Origin: Thermotogae bacterium
GTDB lineage: Bacteria; Thermotogota; Thermotogae; Petrotogales; Petrotogaceae
NCBI GenBank assembly: GCA_024233675.1
Contig: JACKPH010000002.1
Coordinates: 248,001-312,000 of the forward strand
Reading direction: 5' to 3'
Length of the DNA stretch: 64,000 bases
Part shown: piece by piece, positions 43,934-52,420 of the stretch
How the letters are laid out: the number at the start of each line of letters is the position of its first letter
Position numbering within the stretch: position 1 is the stretch's first letter
The notes under the pieces: generated by a model
Seen by the model: the letters and a program-made list of their open reading frames with translations, nothing else
Database searches by the model: none
What the model was told of the DNA's origin: nothing
Position numbers and translations under genes: made by a program

Positions 43934-44794
43934 ATGAATAAATACTTTAAAATTTTTAAAACATATTTTATTATTACTTTCGGATTATTTATTAACACTA
44001 TAGGATGGACAGCCTTCGTTATTCCGCACAAAATAGTAGGTGGGGGTCTAAGTGGTTTAAGTTCTCTTATAAACTATATGACAGGATTTCCTATTGGTTT
44101 GGGATATCTTATAATGAATATTTTTCTTATACTTATTTCGATTAAAATAATAGGTGCTCAGTTCGGAATTAAAACAATTTACGGTATATTAGGTACCTCA
44201 GCTTTTATTTCTGTATTTGAAACTGTTTTTAAAACCCCGGTTTTGCAGGATGAATTCATGTCTGTAATTTTAGGCGGTGCACTTATAGGTTCAGGAATAG
44301 GTATTGTTTTTTCACAGGGAGGAAGTACCGGAGGAACAGATATAATAGCTATGATAATTACCAAATATAAAGATATAAGTCCGGGTAAACTGCTTCTTAT
44401 GTTTGATGTTATAATAATTTCATCCTCATATTTTCTTTTCGGCTCTGCGGAAAAAATTATATACGGTATAGTAACAATGGCTGTTTCATCTTATGCTGTT
44501 GATATGATTTTAGAGGGTAACAAACAATCTGCACAGTTTTTTATTTTTTCTGAAAAATATGAAATAATTGCCGAAAGAATATCAAGAGAACTTGCAAGAG
44601 GTGTAACCGTAATAAAAGGAACAGGCTGGTATACAAAAGCTGATAAACATATAGTAATGGTAATAGTAAGAAAAAATGAAATTCCGTTTGTAATGAATAT
44701 AGTTCATCAGGAAGATGATACTGCGTTTATTTCTCAGGGAAGTGTAATGGGAGTTTACGGAAAGGGTTTTGAAGAATTCAAAAAAAGAAAATAA
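43934..44794 (+). CDS. YitT family membrane protein (second copy)
   Basis: A 286-residue YitT-family protein with about six N-terminal membrane segments and a C-terminal DUF2179 domain ending YGKGFEEF. Hallmarks are GGGLSGLSSLINYMTGFP and QGGSTGGTDIIAMII. It is a paralogue of the B12-riboswitch-linked gene at 1691-2548 but has an ordinary promoter. ATG 43934 is preferred to GTG 43928 because AGAGGGTG overlaps the GTG. It is monocistronic. The transported compound is unknown. Confidence 0.88.
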   Translation: MNKYFKIFKTYFIITFGLFINTIGWTAFVIPHKIVGGGLSGLSSLINYMTGFPIGLGYLIMNIFLILISIKIIGAQFGIKTIYGILGTSAFISVFETVFKTPVLQDEFMSVILGGALIGSGIGIVFSQGGSTGGTDIIAMIITKYKDISPGKLLLMFDVIIISSSYFLFGSAEKIIYGIVTMAVSSYAVDMILEGNKQSAQFFIFSEKYEIIAERISRELARGVTVIKGTGWYTKADKHIVMVIVRKNEIPFVMNIVHQEDDTAFISQGSVMGVYGKGFEEFKKRK

Positions 44795-44797
44795 AAA

Positions 44798-44826
44798 AAA
44801 GTCTGACACAAGTGTCAGACTTTTTT
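44798..44826. terminator. Shared terminator, yitT and tRNA-Asn
   Basis: A GTCTGACAC/GTGTCAGAC stem (44801-44809 with 44812-44820) with A and T runs on both sides. It ends yitT on the plus strand and the tRNA transcript on the minus strand. Confidence 0.88.
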
Positions 44827-44827
44827 A

Positions 44828-44902
44828 TGGCTCCGGCTGAGGGATTCGAACCCCCGACCTAATGGTTAACAGCCATCCGCTCTACCGCTGAGCTAAGCCG
44901 GA
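44828..44902 (-). tRNA. tRNA-Asn (GTT)
   Basis: A 75-base tRNA including encoded CCA. The acceptor stem TCCGGCT/AGCCGGA, D arm GCTC/GAGC, T arm with GGTTCGAATCC, and anticodon loop CTGTTAA (anticodon GTT, complementary to plus-strand 44868-44870) all fold. The promoter on the minus strand is TTGCAA (44946-44951), 17 bases, TATAAT (44923-44928). The terminator is shared with yitT. It is a single tRNA with no neighbouring tRNA genes. Confidence 0.97.
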
Positions 44903-45048
44903 ATATTTCAGTTACGAGATATATTATATCATCTATTTTTCACTTTTGCAAGTATTTATTTAAAAAACTTTTAAAAGAATGTCGGTATTTGTTTTTATGA
45001 TATAATTGAATTAAAGTTAGCTTAACTAATTATATCGGAGGTAACTGA

Positions 45049-46638
45049 ATGAAATATGATTACTTTGATTATCCTTACAGTTCTTCAAGAAATATAATAT
45101 TTGCGGGAAACGGCGCCGTGGCAACATCAACACCGCTTGCGGCAAAAGCAGGACTTGAAATTCTTGAATCAGGAGGAAATGCCATTGATGCTGCTATTGC
45201 AGCTGCTATTGCTCTTACCGTTGTAGAACCTACTTCCAACGGAATAGGCGGAGATAATTTTTCCGTATTCTGGTATAACGGAAAACTTTACGGGTTAAAT
45301 TCAAGCGGTTATGCACCTGAAAAAATAAATACGGAAAAAATAAAAAATAAAAATATAAATCCCCACAGCTGGGAAGCTGTTACAGTTCCCGGTGCACCGG
45401 CAGGCTGGAAAAAACTTTCTCAGGATTTCGGAAAACTTGATTTCAGAAAACTTTTTATACCTGCTGTAAGATATGCCGAAGAAGGCTTTCCTCTTTCCGT
45501 AAATACTTCTTTTTACTGGAAGAAAGCATCTGAAATCTATAAAAATTTAACAGGCGAAGAATTTATTCCGTGGAAAGATACTTTTTTATTTAACGGTAAA
45601 GCACCATACCCCGGAGAAATCATAAAACTTCCGTATCATGCCGAAACATTGCGTAAAATTGCGGATAGCGATACAAATGCTTTTTACCGCGGTGAAATTA
45701 CAGAAAAAATTGTTGAATTTTCTGACAAAACCGGAGGTTATTTTTCATACAGTGATTTCAATAATTTTGAAAGTGAATACACAGATCCGGTTTCTGTTAA
45801 TTACAGAGGCTATGACATATGGGAAATTCCGCCAAACGGTCAGGGAATAATAGCACTTATGGGTTTAAATATTTTTTCTGATTTTTCTGATTTCAGCAAT
45901 GAATCTTACAGATATCACAATATGATCGAATCATTAAAACTTGCATTTGAAGACGGTAAAAAATTTATAACCGATAAAAATAAAATGACTGTTTCAGTAG
46001 AAGATCTTTTATCCAAAACATATGCAAAAAAAAGATTTAAAGAAATAACAGAAAAAGCTATGCTGCCTGAACCCGGAAATTTACCTTCTTCGGGAACAGT
46101 ATATATAGCAACTGCAGATAAATGGGGGAATATGGTTTCTTTCATACAGAGTAATTATATGGGCTTCGGCTCCGGAATAGTAATACCTGAAACAGGAATT
46201 TCACTTCAGAACAGAGGTCATGGTTTTTCAACAGATCCCGAACATATTAATTTTATTTCACCTCTGAAAAAACCTTATCATACTATAATACCGGGATTTA
46301 TAACAAAAAACGGTAACCCAGTCGGTCCTTTCGGCGTTATGGGCGGTTTTATGCAGCCACAGGGGCATATGCAGGTTGTTTCTAATATGATTGATTTAAA
46401 TCTGAATCCACAGGCAGCCCTTGATGCACCAAGATGGCAATGGATAAAGGAAAAGAAAATAATTGTCGAAAAAGATTTTCCAACAGATATTGCAGAAAAA
46501 CTTGAAAGAATGGGTCATGAAATATCAGTGAGTCTTTCATCCGGTCCTTTCGGAAGAGGTCAGATAATACAAAAGTGTGATAATATTTATATATGCGGAA
46601 CAGAAAAGAGAACAGATGGATACATAGCTTTTTACTGA
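45049..46638 (+). CDS. Gamma-glutamyltransferase-like Ntn hydrolase (YwrD type)
   Basis: A 529-residue GGT-family protein. The N-terminal block has VATSTPLAAKAGLEILESGG and NAIDAAIAAAIALTVVEPTSNGIGGD. Autoprocessing would occur before Thr350 in SSGTVYIATADKWGNMVSF, followed by GFGSGI and the C-terminal PLKKPYHTIIPGFI and GGFMQPQGHMQV. No signal peptide is present, so it resembles cytoplasmic YwrD-type homologues rather than exported glutathione-degrading enzymes. The second residue of the usual Thr-Thr-His pattern is Val, so the substrate may differ. Start behind CGGAGGTAACTGA; TATAAT at 45001-45006. Confidence 0.88.
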   Translation: MKYDYFDYPYSSSRNIIFAGNGAVATSTPLAAKAGLEILESGGNAIDAAIAAAIALTVVEPTSNGIGGDNFSVFWYNGKLYGLNSSGYAPEKINTEKIKNKNINPHSWEAVTVPGAPAGWKKLSQDFGKLDFRKLFIPAVRYAEEGFPLSVNTSFYWKKASEIYKNLTGEEFIPWKDTFLFNGKAPYPGEIIKLPYHAETLRKIADSDTNAFYRGEITEKIVEFSDKTGGYFSYSDFNNFESEYTDPVSVNYRGYDIWEIPPNGQGIIALMGLNIFSDFSDFSNESYRYHNMIESLKLAFEDGKKFITDKNKMTVSVEDLLSKTYAKKRFKEITEKAMLPEPGNLPSSGTVYIATADKWGNMVSFIQSNYMGFGSGIVIPETGISLQNRGHGFSTDPEHINFISPLKKPYHTIIPGFITKNGNPVGPFGVMGGFMQPQGHMQVVSNMIDLNLNPQAALDAPRWQWIKEKKIIVEKDFPTDIAEKLERMGHEISVSLSSGPFGRGQIIQKCDNIYICGTEKRTDGYIAFY

Positions 46639-46651
46639 TAAGAGGTGGCTA

Positions 46652-47410
46652 ATGAAAGAATTGCTTTTTTTAATTCCTCCAAGTGAGACAAAAGATTCCG
46701 AAAATTTAAGAGACGATACATTAACTAATGTATTTGATTCTCTGTCATTTCCTACGCTTAATTTTTTACGTAAAGAAATAATTGATGAAATTTATAATTT
46801 TAATTCATATTCAGATAACCTTCTTTCAAAGATATTTGAATTAAAACCAAAAAGTGTTCCGGGTGTGCTTGAGTATTATGCGGATTTTAAAAATGCCGGA
46901 ATAAAAAATGTTATGGATGTATACAAAGGAACTATGTTTAAATCTATTCTATACAGCAGTTTTGATGAAAAAAGCAAAAATTATTTCGACTCTCATTTTA
47001 TCATTTTTTCGGCACTTTACGGTATTCTTAAACCTTTTGACGAAATTGCTGTTTATAAACTTAAACCTGAATCCGAATTAAAAAAAATAGGTAAACTTTA
47101 TAAATTCTGGCATTCAGAAATAACAAAATTTCTGAACGATTTTTCTTCAAAATATATAATAATTGACCTGCTAACCACTTCATACAGAAAAATGTATGAT
47201 ATAAAAAAAGTTAAAACTTTAAAAGTTAACTTTTATGAGAACAACAAATCATCACTGAAAAATATAGGTCATTTTTCAAAAGATCCGCGCGGAATACTTA
47301 TAAACAAAATATGCACAGAATCTTTAACTTCCGTTGAAGACTTTAAAAAAATAACAGATTTTGATTTTGATTATTCAGGCGGTTCGGAACTGAAAGTTAT
47401 ATTAAAATAA
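46652..47410 (+). CDS. yaaA: YaaA/UPF0246 peroxide-stress protein
   Basis: A 252-residue YaaA-family protein with IPPSETKDSE at the start, YKGTMFKSILYSSF, SALYGILKPFDEIAVYKL and FSKDPRGILINKI. In E. coli YaaA limits free iron during hydrogen-peroxide stress, and the fold binds DNA. The protein is cytoplasmic. It starts 13 bases after the GGT-like gene behind AAGAGGTGG, so the two are probably co-transcribed. Confidence 0.9.
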   Translation: MKELLFLIPPSETKDSENLRDDTLTNVFDSLSFPTLNFLRKEIIDEIYNFNSYSDNLLSKIFELKPKSVPGVLEYYADFKNAGIKNVMDVYKGTMFKSILYSSFDEKSKNYFDSHFIIFSALYGILKPFDEIAVYKLKPESELKKIGKLYKFWHSEITKFLNDFSSKYIIIDLLTTSYRKMYDIKKVKTLKVNFYENNKSSLKNIGHFSKDPRGILINKICTESLTSVEDFKKITDFDFDYSGGSELKVILK

Positions 47411-47477
47411 ATTTCCGAATACTGTTTCATAAATTTTATTTAAAAGAAATTATATTTATGATATCATTCAATAAATA

Positions 47478-47547
47478 CAGGTGATGGAGTTCGCCTTTAA
47501 TTGCATAACAATGCTGATGACTCCTGCTATATAGCAGGAGTCATTTT
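47478..47547 (+). promoter_or_regulatory. Fluoride (crcB-type) riboswitch and terminator
   Basis: GGTGATGGAGTTCGCC (47480-47495) and TGCTGATGACTCCT (47512-47525) match the fluoride-aptamer core (GGNGATGGNGTTCGCC ... GCTGATGRCTCCT). The 3' strand of the aptamer also forms the left arm of a terminator (47519-47530 with 47531-47542, then ATTTTTATTTT), giving a transcriptional on-switch. TATGAT (47457-47462) is the likely -10. The downstream gene is a cation/proton antiporter. Confidence 0.92.
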
Positions 47548-47565
47548 TATTTTAAGGAGGAATAT

Positions 47566-48741
47566 ATGGCTTTAAGTCTTGCGGCAATAATTGTTCTCGG
47601 ATTAATTTTTAAATGGTTTTTTGAAAAAATAAAACTTCCGGGTATACTCGGTATGCTTTTTTTAGGTATTCTTATAGGACCTTTTGGTTTTAATATAATA
47701 AATTCTGATTTAATGAATGTATCTTCTGATTTAAGAAAAATTGCGCTTATAGTTATTCTTCTAAGGGCGGGTCTCGGAATATCAAAAAAAACTCTTGTTT
47801 CGGTAGGAAAATCCGCATTTAAAATGTCATTTATTCCTGATATTATCGAAGGTTTTTCCGTTGCATTATTTTCGGTTATTATTTTCAAATTTTCATTCAT
47901 TCAGGGAGGTATTCTCGGTTTCATAATAGCCGCTGTTTCTCCTGCCGTTGTTGTTCCGGGAATGCTTGATCTTATTTCAAAGGGCAAAGGTCAGAAAAAA
48001 TCAGTACCGACAATTATAATTGCCGGAGCATCTGTGGATGATGTTGTTTCAATAACAATATTTTCAACTTTTTTAGGTCTTTACGGCGGAAGCAGTGTAA
48101 ACATTCCGCTTAAAATTATAGAAATTCCTTTTTCTATAGTATTCGGAATTATAATAGGTATCATTTCAGGACTTTTCCTTGTTTTTATGTTCAAAAAACA
48201 CAGTATAAGAGATACAAAAAAAGTATTATACATACTTGCAATTTCAATTTTTATGACTTCCCTTGAAGATGTTTTAAAATCTCATTTTCAGATTGCAAGT
48301 CTTATAGGTGTAATGGCAATGGGCTTTATTATACTTGAAAAAGCTCCGCAGAGAGCTAATAACATAGCAAAAAAACTTGAAAAAATATGGGTTTTTGCCG
48401 AAATAATGCTTTTTGTTCTTGTAGGTGCTCAGGTTAATGTTAATGTCGTTCTTAATTCAGGTCTTAAAGGTCTTCTTCTGATATTAATAGGACTTATTTT
48501 CAGAAGTGTCGGGGTATTAATTGCTTTAATTGGTTCAGGTCTTAATACAAAAGAAAAAATATTTTCTGTAGTTGCATATATACCAAAAGCAACAGTACAG
48601 GCAGCAATAGGTGCTATTCCTTTCAGTATGGGTGTTGCCGGCGGAGATATAATGCTTGCTGTTGCTGTTCTGGCAATAATTGTTACTGCACCTATAGGCG
48701 CTTTCGGAATAAAAATTCTCGGAGAAAAATTCTTAGACTGA
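47566..48741 (+). CDS. CPA-type cation/proton antiporter, fluoride-induced
   Basis: A 391-residue membrane protein of the sodium/proton exchanger superfamily with about 11-12 helices. It shows IKLPGILGMLFLGILIGPFG at the first repeat, AAVSPAVVVPGMLDLISKG, and an Asp-Asp pair in GASVDDVVSITIFSTFLG, the usual ion-binding site. It is the only gene behind a fluoride riboswitch. Antiporters of this type occur in fluoride regulons of other bacteria, in which they probably expel fluoride or restore pH. Start ATG behind AAGGAGGAATAT. No clear terminator follows. Confidence 0.9.
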   Translation: MALSLAAIIVLGLIFKWFFEKIKLPGILGMLFLGILIGPFGFNIINSDLMNVSSDLRKIALIVILLRAGLGISKKTLVSVGKSAFKMSFIPDIIEGFSVALFSVIIFKFSFIQGGILGFIIAAVSPAVVVPGMLDLISKGKGQKKSVPTIIIAGASVDDVVSITIFSTFLGLYGGSSVNIPLKIIEIPFSIVFGIIIGIISGLFLVFMFKKHSIRDTKKVLYILAISIFMTSLEDVLKSHFQIASLIGVMAMGFIILEKAPQRANNIAKKLEKIWVFAEIMLFVLVGAQVNVNVVLNSGLKGLLLILIGLIFRSVGVLIALIGSGLNTKEKIFSVVAYIPKATVQAAIGAIPFSMGVAGGDIMLAVAVLAIIVTAPIGAFGIKILGEKFLD

Positions 48742-48803
48742 CTTATACTGATGAAAATGATTAAATATATAAATAATCTCATTAAAAAATTACTTTATAC
48801 TTA

Positions 48804-48834
48804 TTGACATAGAGTATACTCTTTATAGTATTAT
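48804..48834 (+). promoter_or_regulatory. MerR-type promoter (19-bp spacer)
   Basis: TTGACA (48804-48809), a 19-base spacer containing the perfect palindrome AGAGTATACTCT (48811-48822), then TATTAT (48829-48834). The long spacer with a central palindrome is the hallmark of promoters remodelled by MerR-family activators. A similar site precedes the ABC exporter at 60019. Confidence 0.78.
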
Positions 48835-48865
48835 TTTATAGAAATTTATTATACGGAGTTGTATC

Positions 48866-49378
48866 ATGAAAAATAAGAACTTTAATCTATACCTTTCCGG
48901 AAAATTTATATCTCTTATAGGCAGTGGTATTCAGAATATAGCTTTACCGCTTTATGTAATAAAAATGACAGAATCAGGTAAAATAATGGGGTTATTTTCT
49001 GTAATTACTATGATTCCTGTTTTAATACTTACACCATTTTCCGGAGTAATCGGTGACAGACTTAATAGAAAGACAATAATGATTTCTATGGATTTTTTCA
49101 GAGGATTATTAATTCTTATAATGTCATTATTAGCGTTTAACGGATTTATGAATATATATATAATACTTTTTTTCCAGATATTTATATCTATGGAAGATAG
49201 AGTATACTTACATTCAAAAGATCTTAATTACAGAATAGCCGCAACTTCATGGGGAAATCCTTACGAATACAGAATGGTAATGTATAATTCTTATGGTGTT
49301 AATTCTTTTACAAAATATAACAGCACAGGTTATCTCAGTAAAACAATATGTAATATTGTATATGAATCTATAAAATAA
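48866..49378 (+). pseudogene. Truncated MFS transporter with foreign tail
   Basis: A 170-codon ORF. Residues 1-112 are the first three or four helices of a major-facilitator drug-efflux protein (SGKFISLIGSGIQNIALPLYV, FSGVIGDRLNRKTIMISMDF with the loop 2-3 motif). The rest (from MEDRVYLHSKDLNYR onward) is hydrophilic and unlike any MFS protein, ending at 49378 instead of continuing for about 280 more residues. The join lies at ATAGAGTATACT (49197-49208), an exact copy of 12 bases of the promoter (48809-48820). It is probably a deletion or rearrangement remnant that cannot transport. The start (CGGAG before ATG) and promoter are intact. Confidence 0.72.
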
Positions 49379-49409
49379 ACGGAAGTCTTAAGACTTCCGT
49401 TTATTTTTT
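49373..49409. terminator. Bidirectional terminator
   Basis: A near-perfect 17-bp stem (core AAACGGAAGTCTT/AAGACTTCCGTTT) with T run, shared by the convergent MFS remnant and the NifX-like operon. Confidence 0.9.
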
Positions 49410-49712
49410 TAAAAAATCTTTTATATTTTCTTCAACAGTTCCGTCATTCTGAAGTTTTAATTCTATTCCGGAAGCTTTTGCTGCTTTTACCGCATTTTCC
49501 CCGAGCCTCGGTGCAATTATAACATTACAGCCATTATCTGAAAAAAACTGTACGGCTTTCGGACCGGCACCGTGTTCTCCTGAATCAGTATTTTTTAAAA
49601 ACTTATATTCACTGTTTTCAGTATTGTATAAAACAAAATATTCCGCTCTTGCAAATCTGTCATCTGTATTTGATTCTTTTGAATCACTTTTTGAACATAA
49701 TCCTATTATCAT
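49401..49712 (-). CDS. NifX/NifB-C-terminal family protein
   Basis: A 103-residue protein of the dinitrogenase iron-molybdenum cofactor family (RNase H-like fold): FARAEYFVLYNTE, SGEHGAGPKAVQFFSDNG, APRLGENAVKAAKASG. Small homologues bind or carry metal clusters. It is the last gene of a minus-strand operon; its ATG overlaps the upstream stop (ATGA). No nitrogenase gene is in the window, so a nitrogenase role is unlikely. Metal-cluster handling with the two MinD/ferredoxin ATPases is the better guess. Confidence 0.87.
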   Translation of the reverse strand: MIIGLCSKSDSKESNTDDRFARAEYFVLYNTENSEYKFLKNTDSGEHGAGPKAVQFFSDNGCNVIIAPRLGENAVKAAKASGIELKLQNDGTVEENIKDFLKK

Positions 49713-50572
49713 TTTATTTCCTCCGTAATATTTTTATATAATTTTTTTATGGCCTCTGAAGCCGGTGAATTGTAATTTATTATACTATTACTTTCCTGAA
49801 CGGCTTTCATTACTGTTTTATCAAAAGGAATTTTTCCGGTAATTTTTATATTTTTATCCGAACAGTATTTTTCAATCTTTTCTGTTATTTCAGTATTTAT
49901 ATCGTATTTATTTATTGCAACCGAATATTTTCTTCTGAACTGCTCTGTTGTTTCCATTATTCTTTTGAGATCATGAAATCCCGAAAGAGTAGGTTCTGAT
50001 ACTATTAAAACATATGAAACACCTGTTATTGAAGATGTTGCGGGACATCCTATTCCCGGAGATCCGTCAATAATAATATAATCTGTTTTATCAGCTAATT
50101 CAATAGCTTTTTTTCTTATACCTGCTATAAGTCCTCCGGAAGTTTCTTCTCCCGGTTCTAATTCTCCGTGTATAAATCTTCCTTCTTTGTATGATGATAT
50201 ATAGTATTCACCTGATCTGGATTCAAAAAGTTCTATTGCTTTTTCCGGACATCTTATAGCACAGTATCCGCAGCCTTCACATGAATAATTATCAACGGAA
50301 TATTCACCTGAATTTATATTTATAGCGTCAAATCTGCATATTTCAGCACAAAGACCGCATGAAGAACATTTACCGATATCTATAACAGCCTTTTTTCCTC
50401 CGTAATAATCGTACTGTTTTTCAGTTTTAGGATTAAAAAGTAAAAATAAATTAGATGCATCAACATCACAGTCTACAGGAATATTATTTTTAAAAAGGTG
50501 TGTAAGTGCAGCAGTTACGGTAGTTTTCCCCGTTCCGCCCTTACCGCTTACTATGGCTATTTGTTTAAACAT
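49709..50572 (-). CDS. MinD-superfamily ATPase with ferredoxin insert (copy 2)
   Basis: A 287-residue P-loop ATPase with deviant Walker A (SGKGGTGKTT, residues 9-18) and an inserted two-cluster ferredoxin domain (CSSCGLCAEICRF about residue 69 and CEGCGYCAIRCPEKAI about residue 99). This is the COG1149 type, related to NBP35/ApbC Fe-S carriers. It overlaps the upstream paralogue by 16 bases and the downstream NifX gene by four, which implies a complex. Such pairs occur with NifX-like and DUF5320 proteins in anaerobes. The proposed role is Fe-S or metal-cluster assembly; it is not proven for any of these proteins. Confidence 0.92.
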   Translation of the reverse strand: MFKQIAIVSGKGGTGKTTVTAALTHLFKNNIPVDCDVDASNLFLLFNPKTEKQYDYYGGKKAVIDIGKCSSCGLCAEICRFDAININSGEYSVDNYSCEGCGYCAIRCPEKAIELFESRSGEYYISSYKEGRFIHGELEPGEETSGGLIAGIRKKAIELADKTDYIIIDGSPGIGCPATSSITGVSYVLIVSEPTLSGFHDLKRIMETTEQFRRKYSVAINKYDINTEITEKIEKYCSDKNIKITGKIPFDKTVMKAVQESNSIINYNSPASEAIKKLYKNITEEIK

Positions 50573-51405
50573 TTTAACACCCCTGTTTTTTCTGCTATTT
50601 CAAGAAATATTTCCCTGTATTCTTTTTTATTACTTATTAGTTCTCCTCTTGAATACATTTCGGCTATTTCTTTTATAAAAGGGATTTTTGATATTATTTC
50701 AATATTTTCAGACCTCAGATAATTTTCTGTTTCTTTATAATTCTCATCATATCGGTTTATAACAATACCTGTTTTTATATTCATTTTTAAAGCTATTTCC
50801 AGAACAGCTTTCATGTCATGAAGTCCAAAAGGTGTTGATTCTGTTATTACAAGTGCATAATCCGCTCCTTTAAGTGTTTCAACAACAGAGCATGATGCTC
50901 CGGGAGGTGCATCAGTAATAATAATATCAGAATCCGGATATTTATTTTTTAATTTTCTTATAACCTTTACCCCGGAAGGTTCACCTATTTTTAAAACCCC
51001 TTCACCGAATATAATATTATCTTTTTCTCCGAAAGAAATATTTCCTATGGTTTTTGATTTTTCCTTTATCGCTTTTTCAGGACATATATAAGAACATACT
51101 CCGCATCCGTGACAGAGAGATTCAAAAACAACAGTTCCTGTTTTAAAAACACTTATTGCACCAAACTGGCAGTTTTCGGAACATAAACCGCACTTTGTAC
51201 ATTTTGAACTGTCGGCATAAGGTATTTGTATATCAACATTTTCAGTAAAATCTATTTCCCTTTTAAGAAAAATATTTGAATTCGGTTCTTCCACATCACA
51301 GTCCAAATGAACTATTTTACCGAATTCTGATAAAACATTTGTAAGATTTACAGAAACAAGAGTTTTGCCGACGCCGCCTTTACCTGAAAGAACAACTAAT
51401 TTCAT
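50557..51405 (-). CDS. MinD-superfamily ATPase with ferredoxin insert (copy 1)
   Basis: A 282-residue paralogue of the next gene: Walker A SGKGGVGKTL, inserted ferredoxin motifs CTKCGLCSENCQF and CHGCGVCSYICPEKAI, and a Walker B-like IITDAPPGASC. The two copies are clearly different in sequence and are kept side by side, which is the usual arrangement and suggests a heterodimer. It starts behind AGGAG nine bases before ATG, 19 bases after the DUF5320 gene. Confidence 0.92.
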   Translation of the reverse strand: MKLVVLSGKGGVGKTLVSVNLTNVLSEFGKIVHLDCDVEEPNSNIFLKREIDFTENVDIQIPYADSSKCTKCGLCSENCQFGAISVFKTGTVVFESLCHGCGVCSYICPEKAIKEKSKTIGNISFGEKDNIIFGEGVLKIGEPSGVKVIRKLKNKYPDSDIIITDAPPGASCSVVETLKGADYALVITESTPFGLHDMKAVLEIALKMNIKTGIVINRYDENYKETENYLRSENIEIISKIPFIKEIAEMYSRGELISNKKEYREIFLEIAEKTGVLKCLNK

Positions 51406-51424
51406 CTTTTCAGCTCCTAAATAT

Positions 51425-51661
51425 TTATGAATTATTTTTTATAATTTCTTCGTTTATCTTTTTAAGTTCATTTTCAAGATATATTTTTCTTTCTTCTAAT
51501 ATTACACTATTTCTGCATAAGTTCTGTCTTCCGGTTTTATTTCTTCCGCATCTTCTCATTCTGTGTAATTCTGTTCTTTCATCATTAAACTCAGTTTTTC
51601 TGCATATTCTTCTTCCTGTTCTTACATTACCGTCCGGTCCTGTACCGTCTCTGTTAGGCAT
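51425..51661 (-). CDS. DUF5320 small protein
   Basis: A 78-residue protein. The opening MPNRDGTGPDGNVRTGRRIC is the DUF5320 signature (normally M-P-x-G-D-G-T-G-P-x-G with G/R-rich follow-on). The C-terminal 30 residues form a charged coiled coil (EERKIYLENELKKINEEI). ATG 51661 is used; the longer in-frame GTG lies within the AAGGAG ribosome site. DUF5320 proteins are almost always beside NifX-like and MinD/ferredoxin genes. Their function is unknown. It is the first gene of the minus-strand operon. Confidence 0.82.
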   Translation of the reverse strand: MPNRDGTGPDGNVRTGRRICRKTEFNDERTELHRMRRCGRNKTGRQNLCRNSVILEERKIYLENELKKINEEIIKNNS

Positions 51662-51859
51662 AAATATCACTCCTTTTTATTTATTTACTATTATAATTAT
51701 ATATATTTTTTTTATATATATCAAATTAAACATAAGTTCGATTTATTAATTTAAATAGATTTATTTGTATTTAATCACCAATAAATGCTTATTTTGAGAG
51801 ATGAAATATATTTTTGTATGTGATATATTTATTTTGTATATAATACAGGAGGTAATAAT

Positions 51860-52225
51860 ATGATAAAATTAGCTATTCCGGTATTGGAAAATAAAAATAC
51901 AGATTCACCTATAAGCGAACATTTCGGACATGCACCTTTTTTTGCTTTTATTGAACTTGACGGTGATAAATATCAGTGCGTTATAGAAAAAAATCCTTTT
52001 ACAGAACATTCTCCCGGAGAAATTCCTGGTTATATGAATGATAAAAATGTTAATGTTATGGTAGTAAGAGGTATCGGATCAAGAGCAGTAGAATTTTTTA
52101 ACAGTTACGGTATAAATGTTTATAAAGGAGTTCTCGGTTCTGTGAGCGAAATTATGAATGAATATATAAACAAAACCCTTAAAGATTCTGATTATACATG
52201 TAATCACAGCGATCACCATCATTAA
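51860..52225 (+). CDS. NifX-family protein with His-rich tail
   Basis: A 121-residue dinitrogenase-cofactor-family protein: LAIPVLENKNTDSPISEHFGHAPFF at the start (split pattern, His at the conserved site), MVVRGIGSRAVEFFNSYG, and a C-terminal tail ending CNHSDHHH that could bind metal. It is divergent from the DUF5320-MinD-MinD-NifX operon over a 198-base promoter region and probably belongs to the same system. TATAAT-like element near 51838, start behind AGGAGG. Confidence 0.9.
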   Translation: MIKLAIPVLENKNTDSPISEHFGHAPFFAFIELDGDKYQCVIEKNPFTEHSPGEIPGYMNDKNVNVMVVRGIGSRAVEFFNSYGINVYKGVLGSVSEIMNEYINKTLKDSDYTCNHSDHHH

Positions 52226-52238
52226 TAATCATTAAAAT

Positions 52239-52300
52239 AAAATATCTCCAAAGCAGAAAGCGTAATTTTAAAAATTACAAAACTACTTTGGAGGTATTTT
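52239..52300 (+). terminator. Branched hairpin after NifX-like gene
   Basis: A 15-bp stem (52239-52253 with 52286-52300, one G-U pair) encloses a smaller perfect hairpin GTAATTTT/AAAATTAC (52262-52278). The right arm contains GGAGG. It is followed by a seven-codon ORF (52304-52327) that is probably fortuitous. It may be a terminator or a structured leader. Confidence 0.5.
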
Positions 52301-52390
52301 ATTATGTTAAAAAATACTGAAATTTAAAAAATTCTTTAAATATTCAGATAATCTTTTTAACTTTTTACTAATTAATTTTACTTTACAAAT

Positions 52391-52420
52391 AATATATGAT
52401 ATAATAATATATGATATTAT
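52391..52420. repeat. 15-bp tandem AT repeat
   Basis: AATATATGATATAAT is followed directly by AATATATGATATTAT (one mismatch). It lies in the 300-base AT-rich gap before the membrane-anchored gene and may hold its promoter (TATAAT within). Confidence 0.5.

Noticed and set aside
47547..47900. 117-codon minus-strand ORF over the antiporter
   Set aside because: Shadow of the antiporter N-terminal half. It reads through the fluoride-riboswitch terminator and has no ribosome site. The same applies to 48429-48782.
52304..52327. Seven-codon ORF with a good ribosome site
   Set aside because: The GGAGG is part of a hairpin stem. The ORF is too short to support and no downstream gene is coupled to it.
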